Assembly: GCA_019359125.1 (NCBI GenBank)
Contig: JAHHHY010000001.1
Coordinates: 620,001 to 684,000, forward strand
Origin: Pleurocapsa minor GSE-CHR-MK 17-07R
GTDB taxonomy: Bacteria; Chloroflexota; Anaerolineae; Aggregatilineales; Phototrophicaceae
Length of the DNA stretch: 64,000 nucleotides
Direction of reading: 5' to 3'
Positions 1 through 8,384 of the stretch are shown here, one piece after another. Under the pieces are notes generated by a model, which saw only the letters and a program-made list of their open reading frames with translations, did no database searches and was not told the origin of the DNA. A program made the translations under genes and the position numbers. Every line of letters starts with the position of its first letter. The stretch's first letter is position 1.

Positions 1-2
1 CG

Positions 3-1157
3 GTGAATCTACACGAGTACCAAACGAAACAGCGATTCGCGTCTTATGGCATCCCCGTCGCCAACGGAAAAGTTGCCACTACCCCGGAAGAAGCGCGCGA
101 TATCGCTGCTTCCCTCGGCGTCCCGGTTGTCGTGAAGGCCCAGGTTCTCACCGGTGGCCGCGGCAAGGCAGGCGGCGTCAAGCTGGCCGCAAACCCGGAA
201 GAAGCCTTTGAGAAGGCCAGCAAGATCCTTGGCATGTCGATCAAGGATCACATTGTGCACCGCGTGCTGATCGACCCGGCCTCGACGATTTCCAAGGAAA
301 TTTACCTCGGCATCACCAATGACCGTACAGTGGGCAAGCCGCTGCTCATGGCCTCGTCCGAAGGCGGCGTGGAAATCGAACAGGTCGCCGCCGAAAACCC
401 GGACGCGATCAAGCGTGAGTGGATCAACCCGTCGCTGGGACTGCGCGATTATCAGGCGCGCAATATCGCCGAGGGCATCAACCTGCCCCGCGAACACTGG
501 GGCACCTTTGTCAAAATTGCCAAGGCCCTGTATCGCTGCTACATCGAATCCGATGCGACACTGGCGGAAATCAACCCGCTGATCATCACCGAAGAAAACG
601 TGCTGTTCGCGCTGGACGGCAAGATGAGCATCGACGACAACGCGCTGTATCGCCGCAAAGACCTGGCGGAAATGCGCGATATCTCCGCAGAGCCGGTGAC
701 GGAAGTGCAGGCTCGTGAAGCCGGCCTGACCTACGTGAAGCTGAACGGACAGATCGGCTGCATGGTGAACGGCGCCGGCCTGGCCATGACCACCATGGAC
801 ATGATCAAGCTGTACGGCGGTGAGGATGTCGGCCCGGCCAACTTCCTCGATATCGGCGGTGGCGCCCAGGCCGAACGCGTCGCGGCGGCACTGCGCATCA
901 TCCTCTCTGACCCGGATGTGAAAGCCGTGCTGTTCAACATTTTCGGCGGCATCACCCGTGGCGACGAAGTGGCGCGCGGCATCATTCAGGCGCTCAACGA
1001 AGTCCCGACGACCATCCCGATGGTCATCCGCCTGGCAGGCACGAATTCAGAAGAAGGCCGCGCCATTATCGACGGCGCGAACCTGCCCAATATCCGGAGT
1101 GCATCTACTTTGACCGATGGTGCCAAGAAGGCCATCGAGGCAGCGCGGGGAGCGTAA
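3..1157 (+). CDS. sucC: Succinyl-CoA ligase (ADP-forming) beta subunit
   Basis: This is the beta subunit of succinyl-CoA synthetase, which interconverts succinyl-CoA and succinate with substrate-level ATP or GTP formation in the TCA cycle. The 384-residue length is normal for the family. An ATP-grasp region near residues 45-55 ([11 protein letters not shown]), the metal-binding A-E-I-N-P-L at 188-193 and the C-terminal N-I-F-G-G-I-T at 312-318 are all visible. It begins with a GTG at the window edge, so its ribosome binding site and promoter lie outside. sucD follows five bases later, and the two form an operon closed by a strong terminator. Confidence 0.97.
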   Translation: MNLHEYQTKQRFASYGIPVANGKVATTPEEARDIAASLGVPVVVKAQVLTGGRGKAGGVKLAANPEEAFEKASKILGMSIKDHIVHRVLIDPASTISKEIYLGITNDRTVGKPLLMASSEGGVEIEQVAAENPDAIKREWINPSLGLRDYQARNIAEGINLPREHWGTFVKIAKALYRCYIESDATLAEINPLIITEENVLFALDGKMSIDDNALYRRKDLAEMRDISAEPVTEVQAREAGLTYVKLNGQIGCMVNGAGLAMTTMDMIKLYGGEDVGPANFLDIGGGAQAERVAAALRIILSDPDVKAVLFNIFGGITRGDEVARGIIQALNEVPTTIPMVIRLAGTNSEEGRAIIDGANLPNIRSASTLTDGAKKAIEAARGA

Positions 1158-1162
1158 TCAAT

Positions 1163-2020
1163 ATGGCAATTCTGATCGACAGCAATTCACGCGTGGTGGT
1201 GCAGGGCATCACCGGACGCGAAGGTAATTTCCACAGCCTGAAGATGATCGAATACGGCACCAATGTCGTCGGTGGCGTGACCCCCGGCAAGGGCGGCGAA
1301 TGGGTGCATGGCAAGCCCGTCTTTGACACCGTGAAGGCCGCAGTGGATGCCACCGATGCCAACGTCAGCATGATTCTCGTGCCGGCGCCGTTTGCGGCAG
1401 ATGCCATCTATGAGGCCATCGACGCCGGTGTCGCGTTGATTGTCTGCCTCACCGAGGGCATTCCCATCCTCGACATGACCGGCGTGTACGAGTACCTCAA
1501 GAACAGCAACAGCCGCCTGATCGGCCCCAACTGCCCCGGCCTGATGACCCCTGGCCAGGCAAAAGTCGGCTTTATGCCCAATTACGTCGGCATGCCCGGC
1601 AACGTGGGCGTGGTCTCCAAGTCAGGCACGCTGACTTACGAGACCGTCGCCGCGATGAGCGCCGCCGGATTCGGCCAGTCGACCTGTGTCGGCATCGGCG
1701 GTGACCCGATCATCGGCACCACCTTCGTCGATGTGCTGGAGATGTTCGAGAACGATCCGCAGACCGAGAAGGTCGTGCTGATGGGCGAAATCGGCGGGCG
1801 CGCAGAAATCGACGCGGCCGAGTTCATCAAGGCGAAGATGACCAAGCCGGTCGTCGCCTTCATCGCGGGGCGCAGCGCCCCGCCGAACACGCGCATGGGC
1901 CATGCGGGCGCGATCGTCGAGGGCGGCCAGGGCACCGCTGAGCAGAAGATTGATGCCCTGCGCGCAGCTGGCGCACGCATCGCTGACAACCCGGAACACA
2001 TTCCGTCGCTGCTCAGCTAG
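1163..2020 (+). CDS. sucD: Succinyl-CoA ligase alpha subunit
   Basis: This is the alpha subunit of succinyl-CoA synthetase, carrying the CoA-binding Rossmann domain and the phosphorylated histidine. The N-terminal [10 protein letters not shown] loop binds CoA. The active-site histidine sits in M-G-H-A-G-A-I at residue 247. The 285-residue length is typical. It follows sucC by five bases, so co-translation is likely. A 17-bp hairpin with a U-rich tail follows its stop codon. Confidence 0.97.
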   Translation: MAILIDSNSRVVVQGITGREGNFHSLKMIEYGTNVVGGVTPGKGGEWVHGKPVFDTVKAAVDATDANVSMILVPAPFAADAIYEAIDAGVALIVCLTEGIPILDMTGVYEYLKNSNSRLIGPNCPGLMTPGQAKVGFMPNYVGMPGNVGVVSKSGTLTYETVAAMSAAGFGQSTCVGIGGDPIIGTTFVDVLEMFENDPQTEKVVLMGEIGGRAEIDAAEFIKAKMTKPVVAFIAGRSAPPNTRMGHAGAIVEGGQGTAEQKIDALRAAGARIADNPEHIPSLLS

Positions 2021-2041
2021 TTTTCTACCTAGCCATTTAAC

Positions 2042-2090
2042 GCCAGCGGGGCGGCCTGGATACTTCACAGGCCGCCCCGCTGGCTTTCTT
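2042..2090 (+). terminator. Intrinsic terminator of sucCD
   Basis: A perfect 17-bp inverted repeat (2042-2058 with 2068-2084) has a 9-base loop and is followed by TTTCTT. It lies 22 bases past the sucD stop. The gene beyond is on the opposite strand, so the hairpin separates convergent transcripts. Confidence 0.85.
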
Positions 2091-2106
2091 CAGTCCGCGC
2101 AGACCA

Positions 2107-2508
2107 CTATGCCGGCGGGCAAACGTCAGCAGTAGTGCTCACCAGTTCCCACGAGGCTTCTGCCGAAGCACGCTCGTAGCATTCGCAGTACGACACACCT
2201 GGCGCTCTGCCCTGCCACAGCAGGAAGCGGTTATCCGTCTGTTCGCAGAAGGCAGTATCCGTCCGTCCGATGATCGACGCGTTGCTGACACCCAGCCCGC
2301 GTTCATCAGCCTCCATAATCAGCCAGATACGAATATGCTGGCCGGGCAAATCCCCCTGCGGGATGATAATTTCCTGCGACGACACCAGCACAAAGCACAC
2401 ACACGGCACCAGCAGAATCAGAAACCAGGCCACCAGCGCAAATCCGATAAATATACGGCGCGCACGACTGCGCTTCGGGCGCACGACCGCGCCAGCTTCA
2501 CTCGTCAT
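2107..2508 (-). CDS. Single-span membrane protein, unknown function
   Basis: The product has 133 residues. A basic N-terminus (residues 12-18 rich in R and K) precedes one hydrophobic segment at about residues 20-45, so the N-terminus is probably cytoplasmic and the rest outside. The exported part contains several cysteines, including C-E-C near the C-terminus, which could form disulfides. I recognise no family. The start overlaps the end of the upstream DUF547 gene by 11 bases, so it is the last gene of a NUDIX-DUF547-membrane protein operon. Confidence 0.7.
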   Translation of the reverse strand: MTSEAGAVVRPKRSRARRIFIGFALVAWFLILLVPCVCFVLVSSQEIIIPQGDLPGQHIRIWLIMEADERGLGVSNASIIGRTDTAFCEQTDNRFLLWQGRAPGVSYCECYERASAEASWELVSTTADVCPPA

Positions 2509-3286
2509 AACGATTCAGACCCCAATCATAGGCCATAAAACGAACCTTCAGCCGCGCCATGTGATCCTGAATAAACGTACGTTCATCAGGATCATCCACA
2601 TAGCGCGCCGCATATGCGACCAGGCGGCGCCCGCCCAGCAGGCCAAACAAACTCGCCCCAAAGTCCGAAGCATACCACATGAAAATACGTGAGAGCGACA
2701 CGGTATACGCCGCCTTGTCCAGTGCCAGCATGCCCCCGTTGATCGAGGCGCGTGCCGCCAGATCAAGCTGTGCCTCTATTTTCTCGGCATCATAAAAACG
2801 AATTGGTGGGCACGACTTTGCCGCACAGTTCAGCGCGAAGTGCACGCGGGCATCAAACTGCGACAGTATAAGCTTCTGACGCGGGTCATCCGCCGCAAAC
2901 GGCTTGCGCAGCCGGGCCGGGTGTCTGCGATTACAGCGCAGGATGCCATGCTCGATATCGTCCGCGCTGAACCAGAACTGCCCGACTGTATAGCCCGTGC
3001 TGGCGAAAACCCCGCGTGATTCCTGCAGGGTCTTGTCGATTTTCCGACCGATGACAGTGTCAATCAGCAGCGCGTTATACAGATTAATCCAGAACGACTT
3101 TTTCTCATCATCGGTCCCCAGTGACGCCAGATCAAATCCGCGCAGCAGATCCACCTGCTGGCGATAGGCGCGATAAGCCTCGCTGTCGGCCAGCGCCGCA
3201 TACTGTACGCGGTCGCCCACCGTGTACTCCGCCAGCATACGACGGATACTATCGATGATGGCGTACGATACTACCGGACCGGTCAT
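2498..3286 (-). CDS. DUF547 domain protein
   Basis: A 262-residue protein of the DUF547 family. The family signature is clear: F-W-I-N-L-Y-N-A-L at about 65-73 and H-F-A-L-N-C-A-A-K-S-C-P at 149-160. The Cys and His in the second motif suggest an enzyme related to cysteine-type catalysis, but no reaction is established for this family. No signal peptide is seen, whereas many DUF547 proteins are secreted. It overlaps the NUDIX gene upstream by four bases and the membrane-protein gene downstream by 11 bases, so the three are translationally coupled. Confidence 0.85.
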   Translation of the reverse strand: MTGPVVSYAIIDSIRRMLAEYTVGDRVQYAALADSEAYRAYRQQVDLLRGFDLASLGTDDEKKSFWINLYNALLIDTVIGRKIDKTLQESRGVFASTGYTVGQFWFSADDIEHGILRCNRRHPARLRKPFAADDPRQKLILSQFDARVHFALNCAAKSCPPIRFYDAEKIEAQLDLAARASINGGMLALDKAAYTVSLSRIFMWYASDFGASLFGLLGGRRLVAYAARYVDDPDERTFIQDHMARLKVRFMAYDWGLNRYDE

Positions 3287-3795
3287 CGTGGCACAAAACG
3301 CATCTGAATGGCGTCCTTGTCGTCGTAGCTGACATGCACAAAGACCGGCGCATCGTCCGGCCGGTGCCCCATCACGCGCGGCAGAATATGAGGGATGTCT
3401 TCCACTAGGTCCAGCGACATCACCGCATCTGGCGCAATCCAGTGCAGCGTCCCTTCATCACTCTGACGCACCTCGCGCCCGTCTGCCAAGGCCCGGAAGA
3501 CCAGCAGCATAATCCCGCTGGCTTCTCCCGTATCGATGTTATATACCGCGCACAGCGACAGATCCGTCACCTCAAGGCCCGTCTCCTCAAAAATCTCCCG
3601 GTGCGCGCTGGTATACGGGTCTTCATGCCGCTCAATGTGCCCGCCAACCCCGTTATACTGATTCGGGAACACTTTTCGGTGCGGCCCACGCTTCATCAGC
3701 AGCACATCGTCCCCATGAAACACAAAGCACAGCGTACGCGGAACGACGGTCCAGCGCCCCTGTATATGACTGGCACCCTGCTGCGATGCACCCAT
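3283..3795 (-). CDS. NUDIX hydrolase (MutT-like)
   Basis: A 170-residue NUDIX hydrolase. The complete Nudix box G-x5-E-x7-R-E-x-x-E-E-x-G runs from residue 52 to 73, so a diphosphate-cleaving activity on a nucleotide-type substrate is well supported. The substrate cannot be read from sequence; the K-R-G-P-H-R preceding the box resembles nucleotide-pool sanitising enzymes. It is the first gene of a three-gene minus-strand operon and is divergent from the SbnI/SerK-like gene at 3935. Confidence 0.92.
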   Translation of the reverse strand: MGASQQGASHIQGRWTVVPRTLCFVFHGDDVLLMKRGPHRKVFPNQYNGVGGHIERHEDPYTSAHREIFEETGLEVTDLSLCAVYNIDTGEASGIMLLVFRALADGREVRQSDEGTLHWIAPDAVMSLDLVEDIPHILPRVMGHRPDDAPVFVHVSYDDKDAIQMRFVPR

Positions 3796-3863
3796 TGTTC
3801 ACTTCCTACAAGTAATCACGAGAGCGAGACTGGCTAACCTGTACAATCCACGCGGCATCTTCA

Positions 3864-3892
3864 TTGTCAATCGCAGTGCCCCATGCTACCCT
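3864..3892 (+). promoter_or_regulatory. Probable sigma-70 promoter for the 3935 cluster
   Basis: TTGTCA at 3864-3869 is followed after 17 bases by TACCCT at 3887-3892, preceded by an extended TGC at 3884-3886. It points into the plus-strand cluster starting at 3935. The -10 is imperfect, so this is a moderate call. Confidence 0.45.
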
Positions 3893-3934
3893 TCGTACAA
3901 CAAATGCGTCGCGCACCCAGGCGAAAAACAACCC

Positions 3935-4756
3935 ATGTCGATCCACAATGTCCCCATGCCCGACCTGCAAATCGTGCCTACTGCCAGCGTCCTGGCGCAT
4001 GAAGACCATGATATCCAGCGCGCCATCCCGCTCATCGAGCGCATCGGGCATGAATCTACCATGATTAATCCGCCGCTGGTGGCCCCGCTCGATAACACGC
4101 GCTACGTGGTGCTGGATGGCGCCAATCGTGTCTATGCCTTCACCCAGCTTGGCATACCGCACATTCTGGTGCAGGTGGCCCCCTACGACAGCGGCCTGGT
4201 GGAGCTGGAAACCTGGCATCACGTCATCTGCGGCTGGGACGCCGATGAATTCATTGCAGATATATCACAACTGCCTGAACTGCTGATGAGTGAAGGCAAT
4301 CGCACGACCCCGCTGCCGGTGGCCACCATCCACACCCGTGGCCATCGGACGGTGCATCTCACGCTGCCCGCAGAATCGCTCAGCACGCGCAATATCCTCA
4401 TGAACCACATCGTGCGCGTGTATCAGGCCCATGCGACACTACAGCGCACCAATCTGGACGATCTGGATGCTATCTGGCACCTGCATCCCACCGGACAGGC
4501 CGTCATCATGTTCAGGCCGTATTCCCCGGTTGAGATCCTGCAATCAGCAGCGCAGAATACGCCGCTGCCGCCGGGCGTCAGCAGGCATATCGTGCATGGG
4601 CGCGCCATTCGGGTAAATTATCCGATGGAGCGCCTGCGCGACACCACTGTCTCGCTGGAGCAGAAAAATGCAGTCCTGCTGGATTGGATGCGGGAAAAGG
4701 TTGCGCAGCGGCAGGTTCGTTATTATGCTGAGGCGACTTACCAGTTTGACGAGTAG
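3935..4756 (+). CDS. ParB/Srx-fold protein, SbnI/SerK-like (possible free-serine kinase)
   Basis: A 273-residue protein. Residues 20-100 resemble the ParB/sulfiredoxin fold of the SbnI and SerK proteins, which phosphorylate free L-serine. The D-G-A-N-R motif (61-65) followed by a hydrophobic strand and an x-V-E-L-E-T-W element matches the layout D-G-x-x-R ... V-x-V-x-x-W of that group, although Asn replaces the usual His. A conserved-looking S-R-H-I-V-H-G-R block lies near residue 225. No ATP site can be seen directly, so O-phosphoserine synthesis is only an inference; a regulatory or DNA-binding role is the main alternative. It is first in a plus-strand cluster followed by an amino-acid-binding ACT protein. 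Confidence 0.6.
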   Translation: MSIHNVPMPDLQIVPTASVLAHEDHDIQRAIPLIERIGHESTMINPPLVAPLDNTRYVVLDGANRVYAFTQLGIPHILVQVAPYDSGLVELETWHHVICGWDADEFIADISQLPELLMSEGNRTTPLPVATIHTRGHRTVHLTLPAESLSTRNILMNHIVRVYQAHATLQRTNLDDLDAIWHLHPTGQAVIMFRPYSPVEILQSAAQNTPLPPGVSRHIVHGRAIRVNYPMERLRDTTVSLEQKNAVLLDWMREKVAQRQVRYYAEATYQFDE

Positions 4757-4771
4757 AAAAGCGGCTCCGGC

Positions 4772-5206
4772 ATGTCCAAACGCGCACACGAGTTATACAA
4801 ACAGGCCAGCCTGTACAGCGATGACCGACAGTACCGCATCGTCCATCTGCCCACATCCGGCGTGATGGCGGCGGCCGGCGCCCTGGCGCAGCTGCGCGAT
4901 CCCTTCAGCGCATTGATCGTGGACAAGGATGAAGTCACGCTGATTCTGGCCGAGGAAGAACTGGCCACTTTCGGGCCACGCCTGAAAGGCCTTGAGGTGC
5001 TGCCACAGGCGTATCGGCTGATTACGTTTGATCTGCCGCTCGCGCCTGATGTCACCGGGTTTATGGCGCTCATCAGCACTGCGCTGGCCGCCGCCGGTGT
5101 GCCCATTATGCCGCTGGCTGCCTTCGCGCGTGACCATATCCTGGTGCCCGCCAGCCATTATGATGCTGCCCGGGCTGCGCTGGAAAAGTTGCGCGCCCTG
5201 CCATAA
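4772..5206 (+). CDS. ACT-domain protein (ACT_7-like)
   Basis: A 144-residue protein whose C-terminal half has the pattern of an ACT_7/CASTOR-type domain: a strand with R-L-I-T-F-D-L-P-L, a helix beginning D-V-T-G-F-M, then I-P-I-M-P-L-A-A-F and the closing S-H-Y-D-A-A-R-A-A-L helix. Such domains bind amino acids, usually as dimers. The N-terminal half may be a second, diverged ACT unit. It starts 15 bases after the SbnI/SerK-like gene, which fits a ligand-sensing partner, but the ligand is unknown. Confidence 0.75.
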   Translation: MSKRAHELYKQASLYSDDRQYRIVHLPTSGVMAAAGALAQLRDPFSALIVDKDEVTLILAEEELATFGPRLKGLEVLPQAYRLITFDLPLAPDVTGFMALISTALAAAGVPIMPLAAFARDHILVPASHYDAARAALEKLRALP

Positions 5207-5252
5207 GCATCCAGAATTACCCGACCCTCATATACTGTGGAATCAATCTCAC

Positions 5253-5624
5253 ATGGATATTCAGTTTTACCCCGAAGGCTTCTCTCCCAAACCAAAAGAA
5301 GAAGTCGTCATCGAACAGATAGAAATTGCCGTCTACCCGGATCGCTTCCGGGTATTTGTGCACGTGGTCGTCACGCCTTTCCATGATCGGCCAAACCTGC
5401 TCATTGTCGCGCGCGAAAAAGCCAGCGGCCTTATTCGTGCCGAGCTAAACATCATCGAAACGATGCATCACGACATGGAATTCACGCTGCACCTGCGCAC
5501 ACAGGGGCACGACCCGGCGGGTGACTACACACTCTCGGCAGAGCTGTTCTACGAGACGCGCAATCCGCCCCAGCACCGCTTTGCCATTGAATTCACGGTG
5601 CCGGCTGAAGGTGAAGCGGAATAA
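5253..5624 (+). CDS. Beta-rich protein of unknown function
   Basis: A 123-residue protein with alternating hydrophobic residues that suggest a beta-sandwich, and no signal peptide or membrane span. The ATG at 5253 is chosen because the same frame upstream only overlaps the ACT gene. It lies 46 bases after the ACT gene and 3 bases before the JAMM gene, so it belongs to the same transcript. It does not end in Gly-Gly, so it is not an obvious ubiquitin-like partner of the protease. I do not recognise a family. Confidence 0.65.
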   Translation: MDIQFYPEGFSPKPKEEVVIEQIEIAVYPDRFRVFVHVVVTPFHDRPNLLIVAREKASGLIRAELNIIETMHHDMEFTLHLRTQGHDPAGDYTLSAELFYETRNPPQHRFAIEFTVPAEGEAE

Positions 5625-5627
5625 CCC

Positions 5628-6158
5628 GTGTACGCGCTCACACTCTCTCCCGCCCTGTATGAGCAGATCACCGACCACTGCGCGGCCAGCCCGCAGCAGG
5701 AAGCCTGTGGCTTGCTGGCAGGGCGCGGTCAGCGTGTGGAGCGTGTGTTGCCGATCACCAATGTCGCGGCCAATCCTGCGACGGCTTATCACATGGACGA
5801 AGCTGAATTGGCCCGTGTGCTGCCCTTGCTTGCACAGGCCGGGCAGGACGTGCTGGCGGTCTATCACAGCCATCCAGACGGCAGCACGCGACCTTCGCGC
5901 ATCGACATTGCGTCATGGGCCTTTCCAGACGCCGCTATGATGATCGTCAGCCCGCACACACGGCGCGCATCTGCATGGCGGGTGCAGAACGAAGATGTCA
6001 CCCCGGTCGAAATCATGCTCGGCGCACAGGCATCCCCTGCTGTCCATCCGCCATCGACATTTGCGCGCGCGGCCATTATCCTCAGCGCGCTGCTGGGCGG
6101 GCTGGCCGTACTCCTGATTGCCCTGGCCCTGCTTCCCCCTGCGCCGCCCATACCCTGA
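5628..6158 (+). CDS. JAMM/MPN+ metalloprotease with C-terminal membrane anchor
   Basis: A 176-residue protein with a complete JAMM zinc-protease motif: Glu25 in Q-Q-E-A-C-G-L-L, then H-S-H-P at 80-83, S90 and D93. These residues bind and activate zinc in Mec+/CysO peptidases and Rad-type deubiquitinases. Unlike Mec proteins it ends in a hydrophobic segment (about 148-172), so the catalytic domain is probably held at the inner face of the membrane. It starts with GTG three bases after the preceding gene. No ubiquitin-like substrate with a Gly-Gly tail is encoded nearby, so the substrate is unknown. Confidence 0.88.
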   Translation: MYALTLSPALYEQITDHCAASPQQEACGLLAGRGQRVERVLPITNVAANPATAYHMDEAELARVLPLLAQAGQDVLAVYHSHPDGSTRPSRIDIASWAFPDAAMMIVSPHTRRASAWRVQNEDVTPVEIMLGAQASPAVHPPSTFARAAIILSALLGGLAVLLIALALLPPAPPIP

Positions 6159-6179
6159 TCGCCCTCAGGAGGACCACCC

Positions 6180-7004
6180 GTGTCACCCGTACTCATCTGC
6201 GTTCTTCTATTTGTGCTCGGCATCCTGATTGGCGGTGTCGTCAACGCGCTGTCGGATGATCTGCCCAAACGCCGCGCTCCACGCCTGCCCCATTACCCCG
6301 ACGGCACGCCGCGCCCTCTGGCAGCGTGGTGGGGCGTGACTGCCCTGCTCACACGCACCGATCGGTCTCCGTCTGGCATGCGCCTGAAACCGCGCTACTG
6401 GCTGACAGAACTATCGCTGGCGCTGCTGTTCGTCACCACCTATCTGGTCGTCATCGATGACCCCAGGATGACGCTCCCGCAGTTCATCTTCATGCTGGTC
6501 TACATGGCGCTATTCATGCTCATCACCGTGATTGACCTGGAGCACCGGCTGATCCTGTTCGTGGTGATTATCCCATCCGGCATCATCGCGCTGATCGACG
6601 CGATTCTGCTGGGCTATGGCGCAGACCTGGGCAACGCGCTGCTGGGCGCTGTGCTGGGATTCGTGATTTTCTTCCTGTTGTATGTCGGGGGATTCATCTT
6701 CACGGCGGTGCTGGGAAATCTGCGCGGCCAGAAGATCGACGAGGTAGCCTTCGGCTACGGCGACGTGATGCTCATCACCATCTCCGGCCTGATCCTGGGC
6801 TGGCAGGCGCTGATCGTAACGATGTTTATCACCGTCATTCTGGGCGCCCTGGGCGCGATCATCTATCTCATCGTCCGGCGGCTGGCGGGGCGTCATTACA
6901 ACCTGTTCACGCCCCTGCCCTACGGCCAGTACATCATCATCGCGACCATTATGATGCTGCTGTTTGCGACCGAAATCAGCAGTTTCCTGCGCGGCGGCGC
7001 CTGA
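6180..7004 (+). CDS. Prepilin peptidase (A24 family), zinc motif absent
   Basis: A 274-residue polytopic membrane protein of the type IV prepilin peptidase family, which removes prepilin leader peptides. The two catalytic aspartates are visible: D119 in T-V-I-D-L-E-H-R and D195 in G-Y-G-D-V-M-L. The N-terminal N-A-L-S-D-D-L-P matches the family's first helix. The paired C-x-x-C zinc motifs of PilD are missing, so it may lack N-methylation activity. A strong TCAGGAGGA Shine-Dalgarno at about 6166-6174 supports the GTG start. No pilin genes are adjacent. The gene ends six bases from the convergent thyX. Confidence 0.9.
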   Translation: MSPVLICVLLFVLGILIGGVVNALSDDLPKRRAPRLPHYPDGTPRPLAAWWGVTALLTRTDRSPSGMRLKPRYWLTELSLALLFVTTYLVVIDDPRMTLPQFIFMLVYMALFMLITVIDLEHRLILFVVIIPSGIIALIDAILLGYGADLGNALLGAVLGFVIFFLLYVGGFIFTAVLGNLRGQKIDEVAFGYGDVMLITISGLILGWQALIVTMFITVILGALGAIIYLIVRRLAGRHYNLFTPLPYGQYIIIATIMMLLFATEISSFLRGGA

Positions 7005-7010
7005 GTTCGC

Positions 7011-7739
7011 TCAGGCCTCCGCGTTCAGCACATACTGCTCGAATGCTTCCGATGTCCACGGCAGCAGCGGCTTGAAGAAGTCGTTATACATCGCCTCTGC
7101 ATACACGCGGATTTCATACTGTGCGTCCTGGGCCAGCCGCAGCCGCAGGAAGTTCATCAGGTTCAGCGCGTCCACTTTCACCACCCAGGTGTAGTACACC
7201 GCGAAGCCGGGCAGGAACAGGCGCGCCATTTCTTTCGAGATACCCGCTTCCAGCGCGTTTTTATACAGCGTAAAACTGGCGTCGTAGTGTGCCGTTAGCT
7301 GTTCCAGAAATGCCTCATTCGAGGCCTCTTCCAGCTCGCCATCGCTGGCCTGTTTATTGCTTTTGGCCTGCTTGCGCCACATATTCGGAACGTAAAAATC
7401 GTCTTCCTCAAACGGGGTATAACGCCCGCTCTGGGCATTGACCGTCTGAAAGTGAAACGTGCGGTGGCGCACCCACTGCCACCACGTCACCAGCGGCGCA
7501 TGCACGCGAAACTTAAACTCGACCATCTCGAACGGGGACGTGTGCGCATTGCGAAGCAGATAAAAGAGCAGCTTCTTATCCGCCTCCGGGCCTTTGCTTT
7601 CCCCCAGAAAGCTCACACGCGCCGCATTCACTATCGCCAGATCGCCGGAGATTTCAGAGGCCGGATGAGGCATCAGGTCGACCAGCTCCACCCAGCCCTT
7701 GTCCAGCACATTCACACGATGACCGATCAGGTTCGCCAT
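7011..7739 (-). CDS. thyX: Flavin-dependent thymidylate synthase
   Basis: This enzyme makes dTMP from dUMP using methylene-tetrahydrofolate and FADH2. The 242-residue product has the ThyX framework: N-A-H-T-S-P-F-E at 64-71, R-H-R at 91-93, S-G-R-Y at 104-107, and a C-terminal helix with L-R-L-R-L-A-Q-D-A-Q-Y-E-I-R. The signature is expanded: ten residues separate RHR from the conserved serine instead of the usual seven. It is last in the yebC-ruvC-ruvA-thyX run, 35 bases after ruvA. The pairing with DNA-repair genes fits a nucleotide and repair theme. Confidence 0.95.
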   Translation of the reverse strand: MANLIGHRVNVLDKGWVELVDLMPHPASEISGDLAIVNAARVSFLGESKGPEADKKLLFYLLRNAHTSPFEMVEFKFRVHAPLVTWWQWVRHRTFHFQTVNAQSGRYTPFEEDDFYVPNMWRKQAKSNKQASDGELEEASNEAFLEQLTAHYDASFTLYKNALEAGISKEMARLFLPGFAVYYTWVVKVDALNLMNFLRLRLAQDAQYEIRVYAEAMYNDFFKPLLPWTSEAFEQYVLNAEA

Positions 7740-7774
7740 CAGCAGGCGCCTTTCATTGAGTGCGGGTAGTTCAC

Positions 7775-8353
7775 TTAAACAAAGTAAGACAGTGCCCGGC
7801 GCATGCGTTCCTCAAAGTCGTTCGGCACATCGGCCGGGATCGCCTTGATCGCATCGGTCGCCTCGGACGAAGAGTAGCCGAATGAAATCAGCGCCTCCAT
7901 CACATCGCGGTTGACATCCGATGCGCCTCCAGCGGCAGCAGGCACCAGCCCGTCCGCCCCCTTGATTTTGCTCTTAAGCTCAAAAATGATCTTTTCGGCA
8001 ATCTTCTTGCCCACGCCCGGCACGCGTGAAAAGGCGTCGGCCTGCCCGCCTGCCACGGCGCTGTACAGCCGATCCAGGCTCATCGTGCCCAGAATAGCCA
8101 GCGCGATCCGCGGGCCTACACCTGTCACGCTGATCAGCTTCTCGAACGCTTCGCGCTCGGCCTCGGTGGAAAAACCATACAGCGTGATGGCATCCTCGCG
8201 CACGATCATCAGCGTGAGCAACATCACATCCTGGCCAATATCAACGGTAATCGTATTCAGCGGCACATGCACCTTAAAGCCAACACCGTTGACGACAACG
8301 ACCGCGTGATCGCTCTTGTGGGCAGCGAGAATCCCTTGCAGGCTGGCAATCAT
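7775..8353 (-). CDS. ruvA: Holliday junction branch migration protein RuvA
   Basis: RuvA binds Holliday junctions and recruits the RuvB helicase. The product is 192 residues when started at the ATG at 8353 (M-I-A-S-L-Q-G-I-L), which restores the canonical N-terminus; upstream in-frame sequence overlaps ruvC and has no family match. The OB domain, two helix-hairpin-helix motifs (V-T-G-V-G-P-R and V-P-G-V-G-K-K) and a C-terminal domain ending R-R-A-L-S-Y-F-V are present. It follows ruvC by 31 bases; ruvB is not in this window. Confidence 0.96.
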   Translation of the reverse strand: MIASLQGILAAHKSDHAVVVVNGVGFKVHVPLNTITVDIGQDVMLLTLMIVREDAITLYGFSTEAEREAFEKLISVTGVGPRIALAILGTMSLDRLYSAVAGGQADAFSRVPGVGKKIAEKIIFELKSKIKGADGLVPAAAGGASDVNRDVMEALISFGYSSSEATDAIKAIPADVPNDFEERMRRALSYFV

Positions 8354-8384
8354 GGTCTGGCGGGCGCCTTTCGATATGCGTGGG

